A stretch of DNA of 64,000 nt from assembly GCA_032622095.1 (NCBI GenBank), contig CP136068.1:162461465-162525464 (forward strand), given 5' to 3'. A program made the translations under genes and the position numbers. Numbering within the stretch: the first letter of the stretch is position 1; each line of letters opens with the position of its first letter. The notes under the pieces are model-generated. The model did not search any database. It was given only the letters and a program-made list of their open reading frames with translations, and was not told the origin of the DNA. This DNA comes from Siphonodentalium dalli (Eukaryota; Mollusca; Scaphopoda; Gadilida; Siphonodentaliidae). This document shows, piece by piece, positions 24,982 to 36,090 of this stretch.

Positions 24982-26766
24982 AATACTACCACGAATACCC
25001 AACCCGGCAAAAATACTACCACGAATACCCAACCCGGCAAAAATACTACCACGAACACCCAACCCGGCAAAAATACTACCACGAATACCCATCCCGGCAA
25101 AAATACCACCACGAATACCCAACCCGGCATACTACCACGAATACCACGAATACCCAACCGGGCAAAAATACTACCACGAATACCCAACCCGGCAAAAATA
25201 CTACCACGAACACCCAACCCGGCAAAAATACTACCACGAATACCCAACCGGGCAAAAATACTACCACGAATACCCAACCGGGCAAAAATACTACCACGAA
25301 TACCCAACCCGACAAAAATACTACCACGAATACCCAACCCGGGCAAAAATACTACCACGAATACCCAACCGGGCAAAAATACTACCACGAATACCCAACC
25401 CGGCAAAAATACTACCACGAATACCCAACCCGGCAAAAATACTACCACGAACACCCAACCCGGCAAAAATACTACCACGAATACCCATCCCGGCAAAAAT
25501 ACCACCACGAATACCCAACCCGGCATACTACCACGAATACCACGAATACCCAACCGGGCAAAAATACTACCACGAATACCCAACCCGGCAAAAATACTAC
25601 CACGAACACCCAACCCGGCAAAAATACTACCACGAATACCCAACCGGGCAAAAATACTACCACGAATACCCAACCGGGCAAAAATACTACCACGAATACC
25701 CAACCCGACAAAAATACTACCACGAATACCCAACCCGGGCAAAAATACTACCACGAATACCCAACCGGGCAAAAATACTACCACGAATACCCAACCGGGC
25801 AAAAATACTACCACGAATACCCAACCGGGCAAAAATACTACCACGAATACCCAACCGGGCAAAAATACTACCACGAATACCCAACCCGGCAAAAATACTA
25901 CCACGAATACCCAACCCGGCAAAAATACTACCACGAATACCCAACCCGGCAAAAATACTACCACGAATACCCAACCGGGCAAAAATACTACCACGAATAC
26001 CCAACCCGGCAAAAATACTACCACGAATACCCAACCGGGCAAAAATACTACCACGAATACCCAACCGGGCAAAAATACTACCACGAATACCCAACCGGGC
26101 AAAAATACTACCACGAATACCCAACCGGGCAAAAATACTACCACGAATACCCAACCGGGCAAAAATACTACCACGAATACCCAACCCGGCAAAAATACTA
26201 CCACGAATACCCAACCCGGCAAAAATACTACCACGAATACCCAACCGGGCAAAAATACTACCACGAATACCCAACCGGGCAAAAATACTACCACGAATAC
26301 CCAACCCGGCAAAAATACTACCACGAATACCCAACCCGGCAAAAATACTACCACGAACACCCAACCCGGCAAAAATACTACCACGAACACCCAACCCGGC
26401 AAAAATACTACCACGAATACCCAACCCGGCAAAAATACTACCACGAACACCCAACCCGGCAAAAATACTACCACGAACACCCAACCCGGCAAAAATACTA
26501 CCACGAATACCCAACCCGGCAAAAATACTACCACGAATACCCAACCCGGCAAAAATACTACCACGAACACCCAACCCGGCAAAAATACTACCACGAACAC
26601 CCAACCCGGCAAAAATACTACCACGAATACCCAACCCGGCAAAAATACTACCACGAACACCCAACCCGGCAAAAATACTACCACGAACACCCAACCCGGC
26701 AAAAATACTACCACGAATACCCAACCCGGCAAAAATACTACCACGAACACCCAACCCGGCAAAAAT
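24982..26766. repeat. 30-bp minisatellite (~59 copies) with 396-bp higher-order duplication
   Basis: The unit is AATACTACCACGAATACCC + AACCCGGCAAA. Variants are few: T/C in GAA(T/C)ACC, C/G in AACC(C/G)GGC, ACTACC/ACCACC, CAACCC/CATCCC and GGC/GAC. A block with a 4-base loss, a 9-base gain and a 1-base gain occurs twice, exactly 396 bp apart (GGCATACTACC at 25126 and 25522), so a 13-unit segment was duplicated. The array is open on both strands because 30 is a multiple of 3. On the plus strand the frame from 24892 reads NTTTNTQPGK repeats; on the minus strand it reads LPGWVFVVVF repeats. I treat it as a satellite: translation is possible but unproven. Confidence 0.9.
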
Positions 26767-27237
26767 GTGTTGCAATTTTAAACACAGGAATCAAAACAGA
26801 GCTTGTTCATTTGGTTAAATTCTTAGAAGTATTGAAAAGGACTTCCCTGAAACGCTGACATTGAATAAAATTTGTATACAATATTACGCATATATATTTA
26901 CATACTAAGTGTTGTCATCACTAAATCCAGCATTCTGATTGGTCGGCGCCCACGTGGCTAGTTGCTATTATTTCTCGGTGAATGCGCAACACCTCATAAC
27001 AACATCGATACGTCAGCTCATAACAACATCGATATGTCATTTGGGTTTGGAAAGACGAACGCGTAATGTTTTGGGCGCATTTGGATTCGCGCAGGATTGA
27101 CTTAATAAATCGTCGTGTTTCAATTGTTCCTGTTAACTTTTGCCAAAGGTGCTGTGGGATATTTTGGGCTGGTTTTGTCACGATACACTTTTCGATTTAA
27201 ATACATTTACAAAAGTGGCTTTTTCGCTCATATAAAT
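26767..27237. other. No gene recognised
   Basis: The minus-strand frame 26921-27181 shows no recognisable domain. A short direct duplication (CGT/ATCAGCTCATAACAACATCG) occurs at about 26993-27035. Confidence 0.4.
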
Positions 27238-27398
27238 ATAAGGATTAACTGTCATGTGGACTGTTTTTATGGAGATGTAACCGTGAGGTAAGTGGTCATA
27301 ACTTGTATGTAAAACCCTGCGGGTTATACACAAGTTATGACCACTTACCTCACGGTTACATCTCCATAAAAACAGTCCACATGACAGTTAATCCTTAT
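27238..27398. repeat. Long near-perfect hairpin
   Basis: Arms of about 75 bp (ATAAGGATTAACTGTCATGT at the left; complement ending CCTTAT at 27398) meet at a short GC-rich centre near AACCCTGCGGGTT. Only two or three mismatches are visible near the centre. It is probably a fold-back MITE, or a gene-independent inverted duplication. Confidence 0.85.
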
Positions 27399-27508
27399 TT
27401 GAGTGCCACCTCACCACCGACTTCATACATTCGCGATATAGCTCTGTACATATAAGAGTGCCACCCCATCACCGACTTCATACATACGCGATATAGCTCT
27501 GTACACTT
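27399..27508. repeat. 56-bp tandem duplication
   Basis: Two copies of GAGTGCCACC...CACCGACTTCATACAT...GCGATATAGCTCTGTACA, directly after the long hairpin. Confidence 0.8.
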
Positions 27509-27622
27509 ATTGTTTTTGTTTGTTTACACCAAATATGTAAATGCATGTAATTCTATTTCGTATACCTCCAGTCCAAAATATGGACGGAGAGAATAATCTA
27601 TTGATTGATTGATTGATTGAAT
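27509..27622 (+). repeat. Probable LINE 3' end with (TTGA)n tail
   Basis: CCTCCAGTCCAAAATATGG and GGAGAGAATAATC precede about six TTGA units (27599-27622). A 3' UTR followed by a short tandem tail is a common non-LTR element ending. No coding part is attached. Confidence 0.5.
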
Positions 27623-27719
27623 GGTGGGCATCACATAAACGAATATTTATAACTTATCGATTGTGGGCTTCTCAAATCAAAGCATTGCGATTAGTTTGGT
27701 GCTTTGAATAATACAAAAA

Positions 27720-28150
27720 AAACATAATGTGGCTTGTAATCCTCATTAGTTGGCAGCAAATAGCTATGTTTTGAAAGTACCGAGATTTTCCCAAAAAATG
27801 CTGAAAAATTGAGACTTAGGCACCTTTTAGGCATCTTCATAGTGGTGATAATATTGCATTTGAGACTGCTTATATTGGATCCTGTCCATTATATTATGAC
27901 CATAGTACACGACAAAAAAAATATTCTGTGCTTACTTATGGGTCAATTTCAGTATTTTTTTCTTAAAATGTGAGTGGTAAACATTTAGATTGTTCAGATT
28001 TCATTGGTTTGAAATTCAAATAAAGCTTTAAAACATGCCCAAACGGAATGGACTGATATGGTATGTCATAGATTTAAAAATATGTACGGCTGTATTACGT
28101 GACCCAATAGCTGGTTGTTGGGTGAATACCAGCCATTTTTGCCCCCTAAA
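27720..28150 (-). repeat. Dispersed repeat, copy 2 of an inverted pair
   Basis: Reverse-orientation counterpart of 23575-24015 with moderate divergence. The two copies flank the LINE/minisatellite/hairpin block about 3.7 kb apart. Confidence 0.75.
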
Positions 28151-28282
28151 TTTAGTTCCGAAAAAATGCACACAATGGCTTCCGCCTGGTGAAGAAAATT
28201 AAAACGCCAATTTTGGTTCGTCTCTCAGAAAAGTGAAGAACCATAATGGAACCACAAATAACATCCGAGGAACCAAAATTAA

Positions 28283-28435
28283 CACATGAAGAAACATAAT
28301 ATATGTGTGTATGAGGCGAAATAAATTATAGAACCAATTGGTTTTGCACGTCGTGAAGAACCACATGTGTGTGTATATGAGGCGAAATAAATTTAAGAGC
28401 CAATTGGTTTTACATGCACGCCGTGAAGAACTAAT
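28283..28435. repeat. ~74-bp tandem duplication
   Basis: Two copies of GTGTGTAT(A)TGAGGCGAAATAA, A(A)CCAATTGGTTTT and CG(T/C)CGTGAAGAAC. Confidence 0.75.
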
Positions 28436-28562
28436 TAATAACACTTATTATTTAGAGTGCACTCTCTGTACTTTTCGCTGTTAGAATGTCTTAGTCTGAA
28501 CATATCGAGAAACTCGACCAATGACTTGTCTATACATAAACAGAACATTTCAGCAGTTGGAC

Positions 28563-29020
28563 GTTGACATCTTCAGGAAACTGTATGTGGGTATGGTGAG
28601 ACCTATCCTGGAATACAGCAGTACAGTTTGAGATCGTCATCTGCAGTATCCGTGTGTAAATCTTGAAAACGTCCAGTGTAGAGCGACTAGACTGGTCCCT
28701 CAACTACGAAACCTGAGTTACAGATATAGACTAGTCCGCCTAATATAATGTCCGTAAAATTAAGAAAACTCCATGGTGACTTGATATAGACTCCAAAGAA
28801 GTATCTAACGGTCATTATAATATCAAGACAGAATTTTTGTTTCAAGGAGCGTTATACTCAAACACAACCTGTCATAACCAGAAGCCACATCTCAAGCGAT
28901 GCAACAAATATAAATTAAAAACAAAATATTATAGGAACACCGTGCATGTGTTAAATTTCACGAATTGTTGCAAAATCTATTCTGATCAAGATGACGTGCA
29001 ACAACCAACACAGTCATAGT
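28563..29020 (+). pseudogene. LINE (CR1/L2-like) RT C-terminal fragment
   Basis: The plus strand reads IFRKLYVGMVRPILEYSSTV, then a TGA where the family has tryptophan. Next comes DRHLQ, NLENVQCRATRLVPQLRNLS and a decayed LRGDLIE...YNIKTEIF region with further stops and shifts. The order 'VRPILEYSS-W, LE-VQ-RATRL, LSY-RL' is the usual C-terminal motif chain of CR1/L2-type LINE ORF2. It is 5'-truncated (no RT palm, no endonuclease) and inactivated. Confidence 0.8.
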
Positions 29021-29227
29021 TGAATGATATATCTTAACGTGAAACTATACACCAAACTCTGTATTCAACGTTTTCGGTTTAAATGTATATACGCTTCACG
29101 ATTACATGTTCAAATGTGCATGTCACCCCTATGATTAGTAGGCATATATGGCCACACCAAGGTGAACGTTATCAAATTTGCCTAGTTCAGTCATTTTAAA
29201 TGTCTATATGTTCTCGAATGATATATA

Positions 29228-29620
29228 CAACTACGAAACCTGAGTTACAGAGATAGTCTAATCCGACTAAATTTTAATGTCAGTAAAATTCAGAAAATTC
29301 CGTGGTGACTTGATAGAGACTTACACGTATATCTAAACGGTAATTATAATATCCGGAAAGAAACACCTTTTCAATGAGCGTTAAACTGAAACATAAGAGG
29401 TCATTACCAGAAGTTACATCTCAAGCGATGCAACAAAGATATTTCTTTAGTCAACGAAAAGTTATGACCTGGAATAGCTTGTCAGATATGGCTGTCGGTG
29501 CTGGAACATTAACAGAATTTAAAAGTCTGATTGATTCATATTTATACCAACAGAAATATGACTTTTATTTGCTGACATTAAATTGTTGTGATACATGTAT
29601 TATACATTATTGGGACTAAA
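29228..29620 (+). pseudogene. Second LINE RT 3' fragment of the same family
   Basis: Starts in the CTACGAAACCTGAGTTACAG block also present at 28708 and continues, with shifts, to the 3' end of ORF2. The last open stretch (29374-29619) reads RYFFSQRKVMTWNSLSDMAV and TEFKSLIDSYL, the typical terminal FFSQRVV-WNSLP motif followed by a short helix. Together the two fragments cover the final ~150 codons of the LINE protein. Confidence 0.8.
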
Positions 29621-29670
29621 GGTCGAATGACTTATTCCTCATTAAATTGATATTGATATACATAATGTAT

Positions 29671-29678
29671 GCTAAGAG
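29671..29678. repeat. Target-site duplication, left
   Basis: GCTAAGAG, identical to 30854-30861. An 8-bp duplication is the hAT superfamily length. Confidence 0.9.
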
Positions 29679-30853
29679 CAGGGTTGGGGTAATCGTAATC
29701 AGTAATCGTAATCAAAGTAATCGATTACACAATTTGGAGTAATCGTCTGTAATCAGTAATCATGACATTTCTTGATTACAAGTAATCGTAATCGATTACT
29801 TTCAAATGTACCTGTAATCATGATTACATTTTGATTACTTTTTGATTACTTTTACTAAAATATCCATATGAATGGCTATTGGATATTCATAGGCTCATAA
29901 TGTGGTACTGTGGAGTGTGCAAAGATACAAACAACATGTTAGAAAGTTAGTACAATTTTCTCATGTGTTATGTTAGTGGTACAGTGTGTATGTACATTCT
30001 GGCAGTGGACACATATAACAACACACAATTGTTGAATACAGCATGGATGGCAATAAACTTGTGATACAGACAATGAAATGTTCTAATATCAATAAATAGG
30101 CTAGCCGACTTAAATTGGGATTAAATTGACTACTGCAGACAATGGCTGTAGAGTCACACTGGTACAATATGGCTAATTAACTGAACAAAGCAGGTGTGAT
30201 GTACATCGGTAGACCTAATTAGCTGGTTTGTCATTTACTGCACTCATGGAGTTAAGCCTCATTTAATCCTCATCAGGATTAACAACGGATGATCATCAAA
30301 TAAATCTTAGTGTTATCTTAATTGTGTTGAGTATTGAATCTAACAGAACATGCAAATAATTTATAATTGCTTCTGGTGATATTTTCATAAATAGTATGTG
30401 TTAGTTTTAATGCATGTAAGAAAATTAAAAATATATTAAAATATATTTTACATAAATAAATACACATAACATGTATTCCCAATAAGTTGGTGCATAACTT
30501 CATGATGAAACCTTTCCAATACATGTAAATGTAAAAAGTTTATATGTTTATTGGTTGCTTCTTTCTATTGTTTCAGTCGTTTCTTGTTTCCATGTTATGC
30601 AGTGATGTCTTTATTCAATCAAATTTGATATGTTAATTTTAATTATTTCATTATTTATTCCCATGCTATCAAAATGGTTGGAAACTAACAATTGTAATCA
30701 GATGTAATCAAAAAGTAATCGATTACATATACTAAAGTAATTGTAATCGTAATCGATTACATTGAAAAAAATGTAATCAGTAATCGTAATCATGTAAATC
30801 AAAAGTAATTGTAATCATTATCGATTACATTGGCATGTAATCGCCCCAACCCT
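29679..30853. mobile_element. Non-autonomous hAT-like element
   Basis: 1175 bp, begins CAGGGTTGGGG and ends CCCCAACCCTG, flanked by an exact 8-bp duplication GCTAAGAG. The subterminal ~170 bp at each end is packed with GTAATC / GATTAC motifs in both orientations, the kind of subterminal repeat that hAT transposases bind. The inner open frames (29973-30167, 30318-30524) are short and show no transposase or zinc-finger residues, so the element is non-autonomous. Confidence 0.9.
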
Positions 30854-30861
30854 GGCTAAGA
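30854..30861. repeat. Target-site duplication, right
   Basis: GCTAAGAG, identical to 29671-29678. Confidence 0.9.
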
Positions 30862-31086
30862 GACGATCCTTGTGCTGTTCATGCATACTTGTATGGAACG
30901 ACATTGGTATCGATCGAGTGTATAGTGGTTGAATGGTGAGCATTACGGAATCGAATAGTTATGAATTATTAAGTGTCAAATCCCAGTCCACATCCAAGTC
31001 TCTCTGTACTATTATATCTTAGAGTGCTGCACTCTGTACTTTTCCAGATTCACTAACACTAACTTACATTATTACCACTGTATGGG

Positions 31087-32155
31087 ACAAGAGACGTGGC
31101 GACAGGGGGGTTTTGGTCGAAATTTTCAACAGTTGGAAATTTCATACCTGACACAAGCATTAGTTGGAAATTTCACACCAACAATAGGTTGAAAATGTTC
31201 TTGTAGTTTTATTTTCAAAAAATTTATTGGGGGGAATTTATTGTTTTTGGACCAATATTTGCATATTTTCCTTCTTTTGGTAACAATTTTGGACTGAAAT
31301 GGCCATTAGAAATTTTCCAACCTTAGGGGGTGTCAGGTTGGAAAGTTCCAACACTTGGAAAGCTTGTGTCCTGGTCCCTCCCCCATGGCCAGTCAAAAAC
31401 TTCTAGTTAATTTAAGAAAACAATATTGTCCTACATTTGGTAAAAATTGTCACTGGAATTGTCATCAGTTGGACATTTTCCAACCTAAGTCGGGGTGTTA
31501 GGTTTGAAATTTCCAACTCTATGAATGCTTGAGGCTAGTCTAGATGCTATGATTTTGCGATTTTTTGTTCAAATTTCAATATTTTCGCACACCGGGCCTA
31601 ACCATGGTCGGCCCGGTGTGTCCTGGTCCCTCCCCGTGGCCAATAAACAACTTCTAATGAGTTTAAGAAAACAATATTTTACTACATTTGGTTAAAATTG
31701 TTGACTGAAATGGTCATCAGTTGGAAAATTTCCAAACTAAGGGAGAGTATGAGGTTTGAAATTTCCAACACTAGGAAAGCTTGAGGTCAGTCTGTATGCT
31801 AGGATTTTGCGATTTTCCTGTTTAGTTTTCAAATTTTTCTCACACCGGGCCGAATAACCATGGTCGGCCCGGTGTGTCCTGGGCTATTGCCCGCAGTCGT
31901 GTGCATTTGTCTGGAGTTAGACCACTAGATGTTAGGATTTGTGCAATTTTCAGGTTCAAAATATACAATATTATCATACCAACCATGGTTTATAAATAGG
32001 CTATTAGGCCTGTGAACACTTAGGTGCAAGGATGGAATGAAATTATGCAAAACCTTTGGTCTGAATCAAGGGGTGTTTTGGTTTGATTCAGGGGGGGTAC
32101 AGTTGGAATTATCAAGGCGGACACCCCTCCAACGGAGACCCTCTAGCCACGTCCA
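31087..32155. mobile_element. TIR element with TTGGAAA-rich interior (long copy)
   Basis: Flanked by an identical 8-mer TGTATGGG (31079-31086; 32156-32163). The ends are imperfectly inverted: GAGACGTGGCGACAGGGG at the left, CCCTCTAGCCACGTCC at the right. The interior repeats GTTGGAAATTT(C) and has a short palindrome CACACCGGGCC...GGCCCGGTGTG twice (about 31587-31620 and 31841-31877). Same family as 4743-5152. No transposase frame. Confidence 0.6.
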
Positions 32156-32163
32156 TGTATGGG

Positions 32164-32896
32164 GCGTTCTCTATAGTATATACATTATCACTGTTTTACT
32201 GTGCATTAAGAGACAGAGACAAATGCTTGAAATCACTAATTTGAACGTCGAGGTCGTCTAGTTTACGGTAGACTTCTAATATACAAAGACTAAAACTCTA
32301 CCGTTAAAGGCACGTGAGGCCTTAGTTGTCGAAAATATTCATATTTGTTCCAATCACCGTAAACAGAAAAACATAAAAATGCATACAGTTTCGTTCATAT
32401 ATACCATGACTATCGCTTAAACAGCATGTTATCATAAAGACCTACTATATTTGACCTAAGCAAGAGCCTGATTGTGTTACAGAAGACAGCACAATGCTAC
32501 TGGCTAATCACACAAAAATGGCATAAACGCTCTTTATTTGTTCCATATCAGGAATTCACCAACAAGGAACGCTCTTTATGTTTACCATCATAATATAAAC
32601 AAACACCAGAAAAGTAACTTTTTATGCTTTTGTTTACATAACAATGGTCAAACAAATGACAATAACATACTGTTTATGCGATATTTCTTATTTGTATACG
32701 GACAAAGTCGGTCTACATTTTGATGTTCTTTCTGTTTGTGGCGGTTTTTGACGGGTGGAAATATGTTTACAGGATACCCACCGCCAAGGCCAACCGTACC
32801 TTTAACTGGACGACCTCAACTTTCAAATTAGTGATTTCAAGCATTTGCTTTGGGGAATACCAAGTGAATCCTCATCAAGAAAGACGTCCGCATTGT
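32164..32896. other. No gene recognised
   Basis: Open frames at 32538-32723 and 32720-32923 (+) have no recognisable domain. Confidence 0.4.
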
Positions 32897-33010
32897 GCAG
32901 GGGGGGGGGGGGGCAGAAAATAATTTTTTCGACACGTATCCTGGGGGTGGTGGGTGTCAAAATAAGCCGAAAGCAATTTTTTCCGGGACAAAATTATTTG
33001 TTTTCCTTTA
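32897..33010. repeat. G-rich dispersed repeat, copy 1
   Basis: A poly-G run is followed by an AAAATAATTTTTTC, ACACGTATCC, GGTGGTGGGTGTCAAAAT series. Similar segments lie at 34440-34583, 48992-49181, 60677-60772 and 61065-61207. Each combines a G/C homopolymer, GGGTGGGTG blocks and GGAAAAAA tracts. Confidence 0.6.
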
Positions 33011-33711
33011 CAACTTTTATTGGATTTTTACTAATTTGTACTGGTTTGTAACACTAAGAAATCAATAATAAGGAACTGCCGCAACACTAAACACGCTAGG
33101 GCCATTGGATGTTGGTTTGTGCCTCTTTAGGACAAGGGAAAGTATTCTTAATGCAGCTGAATCGCCCATGCAGTATTCTATGTAATTAACATCAAATAAG
33201 GATAACTTTAAAGAAAGAAATTTAATGCCAAATCTGGTCAAACATGATCATTAAACACTGATATATACACTGATGTATAAAGAAAAAAACATGTAACATA
33301 CCTAGACTTGTGAGTGGATAACACAATTATCTCATATGTGACAAAAGAGATAGAAAATGGTAATAATTCACAATCTCATGTAGTCATGAATGAGTTAATA
33401 CAGGTTTCTACTAAAAGTGTAGGTTTGTTTTTTATTATATGCTTTACTCTCACATGCTACACTTGAGCAGTCCAATAGAAATAATGCCTTTTCTGAACTC
33501 ATACAAGATTCCTGAATTCATACAAGATAAACTGTGACCGTTATAAAATTCCTAACCAATCCTGATCAATCTGAATCAATTGGAATCAATCGTAACATTA
33601 ACTTTCTTTGATTTCCCATTGGTGCTCCTGTGTGCTCTAGTGTATTGCTATATGTGCGATAAACATGTTTTAGTTATGAGTCTGGGTGGCACGTAGCATA
33701 TAATAATTTAA
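33011..33711. other. No gene recognised
   Basis: Nothing supported. AT-rich, with no long open frame. Confidence 0.45.
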
Positions 33712-33828
33712 CCTATCTGATATAATACAATCACCTATCTGGTGTAAAACAATATCACCTATCTGGTGTAAAACAAAATCACCTATCTGGTGTAGAGCAA
33801 TATCACCTACCTGGTGTATAGATATAAT
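33712..33828. repeat. 24-bp tandem repeat, five copies
   Basis: Unit ACCTATCTGGTGTAAAACAA + TATC. Short array inside otherwise unremarkable sequence. Confidence 0.85.
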
Positions 33829-34132
33829 TTCTTTATAAATTTTCATAACAAAGCTGAACAAAGTAACAAAACACAAAAACAAAAAAGGGTCTATAAAAAG
33901 GATTACCACACACATTTTGGCACTAAAACAGTGACTATTAATTATGATTAATCGTGCACGCTGTGTCAGTGACCGGTTACCCACTCAGGCATATAAAGCT
34001 GCTTAATATGTTTTGTGACGAGAAGGAAATTGAATGCAACCTAGACACAATACAATGACTTCAGTTTAGCAATAAAATGTTCGATGGTATATAAATATTA
34101 GAACGTCAGTTTGTCTATAAATGTTCGATATA

Positions 34133-34225
34133 CTACGCGAATGTAGTGACCAGTGGGACTGGTGTAGTTCACTCGCCTTCGGCTCATGAACTACACCATT
34201 CCCACTGGCCACTACATTCGCGTAG
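34133..34225. repeat. Hairpin with 39-bp arms
   Basis: CTACGCGAATGTAGTG...TAGTTCA at the left pairs with its complement at the right around a ~15-nt loop (CTCGCCTTCGGCTCA). Two arm mismatches. Likely a very short fold-back element. Confidence 0.8.
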
Positions 34226-34439
34226 TCAACTCCAAGCCATGTTCTATTCATATACTAAGCTTTAAAATAAATTGACTGCAGATCTGTGAAAATATGATAT
34301 TTATCAAAAACGATTAAAATTCCACTGCAGTCAAGAATATACTGCTAGAGACCAGTCCTGCTGTTCATTACTAGATTCACTGAATCTCAATGTATGAGGT
34401 TTGGTCATGGTTTTCTCTGTATGTTTGTGTTTTGCGTTC

Positions 34440-34583
34440 CACAAGGGGTGGTGTCAAAACATGGCTGGAAAAAACTCTATGAAATGAAAACAAATTTGGG
34501 GTCGGGGGTGGGTGGGTCCAAAATGTGGTCATCGGCAAAAAAGTAGCATACATGTCTGGAAATATTTTCCGACCCCCCCCCCG
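34440..34583. repeat. G-rich dispersed repeat, copy 2
   Basis: Starts near GGGGTGGTGTCAAAACATGG and ends in TTTTCCGACC plus a C-run. It is followed by GCATTGTGCAGG, the same flank that precedes copy 1 at 32890. Confidence 0.6.
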
Positions 34584-34599
34584 CATTGTGCAGGCATAT

Positions 34600-36090
34600 A
34601 TAGTTGCAACAAAGCGTTTTGAACCGGACTAACTTTCATAAGAACACACCAAATGATGCAGATGACAATATTGAATGAATAAATGCCACGGACCGAACAA
34701 ATGCAACAAATATAATATATAAATACACGCTATAAATAAACAAAGGCCACTTTTTCTCAGTGTCGATGCCCATGGAGAAGGGGGGGGCCAGCAAACACAA
34801 AACCGGACTATAACAGACTCTTTACACAATCTTTCGTCTGTTGTGTTAGCCAAATGTATGCAACCTCGTCATGTATATATTCTCTGCCATTTTGTTTAAT
34901 TCATATATAGATTATATTTGGGAGCGGGGACATTGTAAGTTGTTAAAACGTGTATCCATATCCCGTCGTAAATGAATTTACAATAAAATATGTTTAAAGT
35001 TAAGAGACTGTAAAGATCAACACGTAATGTGAGGTCAACATGTCACGTGGCGTGTAGATCCGATAATGAGCTGTCAACTCATTATCGGTCCTACAAGTCA
35101 CATTACTGGTAAAAAGAGTTCCCGATAGTCCTATTCAATTTATATACCTTTGCTGTCGAATACAAACATCGACAAACAATAGTACGGACCTCTAATGGAC
35201 TGCCGGGCTGCTAATCACTACTGGAGGTCCGACAATGGAGCGCAACGCTCTCGAAAACCATGTTATTGTATAATTATCTGTACACGTCATACCAGGAGGT
35301 CATTGAATCAGAAAACTCACGGATATCGTTACAACTACGTTTAGGGCACGCACGCTCCAACCGTTGTGATTAAATTCAGACTCTCGAACAGCTCCTCGTT
35401 ACAGAGTCTGTAGAAAATAACTGTGTGACGCATTACCGCCGCTACAGATAACTTATACATGCAATGCATGCAGCATGACGTCACAGCTCACAAATAATGT
35501 TACGAATGACAGATTTCCTTTCGGTATCATTTTTATCTGCCGCTTCAAACTGGTGTTGACTGTTCAACTTCTTGATAATACGAACTTCTATTCTCCTTGC
35601 GAGGTAATATTGGACAATTGTGGACTCTTTAAATTTTGCCAAAATTGCTGGAAATTGTGAATTGCTACCTCATAATCTAGCTTCAAGCCAAGTATCTGAC
35701 GCATCTATCTCCATTCGAACAAATGAATGCCATACTTCGGTCCATATGTGACACTCGCGGGTGTCACGCGCCGCCACTTGCCATGAAGGCGACGTGTACT
35801 ATGTCCTATGAGATTGTTACGAGGACGATATACTGAAGTATACAGTAATGGCTGTCCATCGTGACTAATAAGATCTCAGTCGCTTGGTTTGGTTTAGGAG
35901 TATCTACAAGTATATTCGATTAAACGACCGCCACACTTCAGAATATCTCTGAATCTCGCGGTGTCGCTCTCCACTTCTTTCCAAGAGGACGAGTGTCGTG
36001 GAATTTATAGATCCTATAAGGTTGATACGTCTCACGAATATCTCGTAAGCGTCCAATATACAATGGCTGTGTAATGGCGCAACATTAAAG
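34600..36090. other. No gene recognised; small palindrome
   Basis: No supported gene. An 11-bp perfect stem CCGATAATGAG / CTCATTATCGG sits at 35060-35088. The stretch 35890-36080 resembles 42590-42790 (shared CTTCAGAATAT, GAGGACG.CGTG and GCGTCCAATA motifs), so an old duplication lies either side of the LTR element. Confidence 0.45.

Noticed and set aside
24892-26781. Very long open frames on both strands (more than 600 codons)
   Set aside because: They arise because a stop-free 30-bp unit is repeated. Neither strand has a recognisable start region or domain, so I list a satellite and keep coding only as a question.
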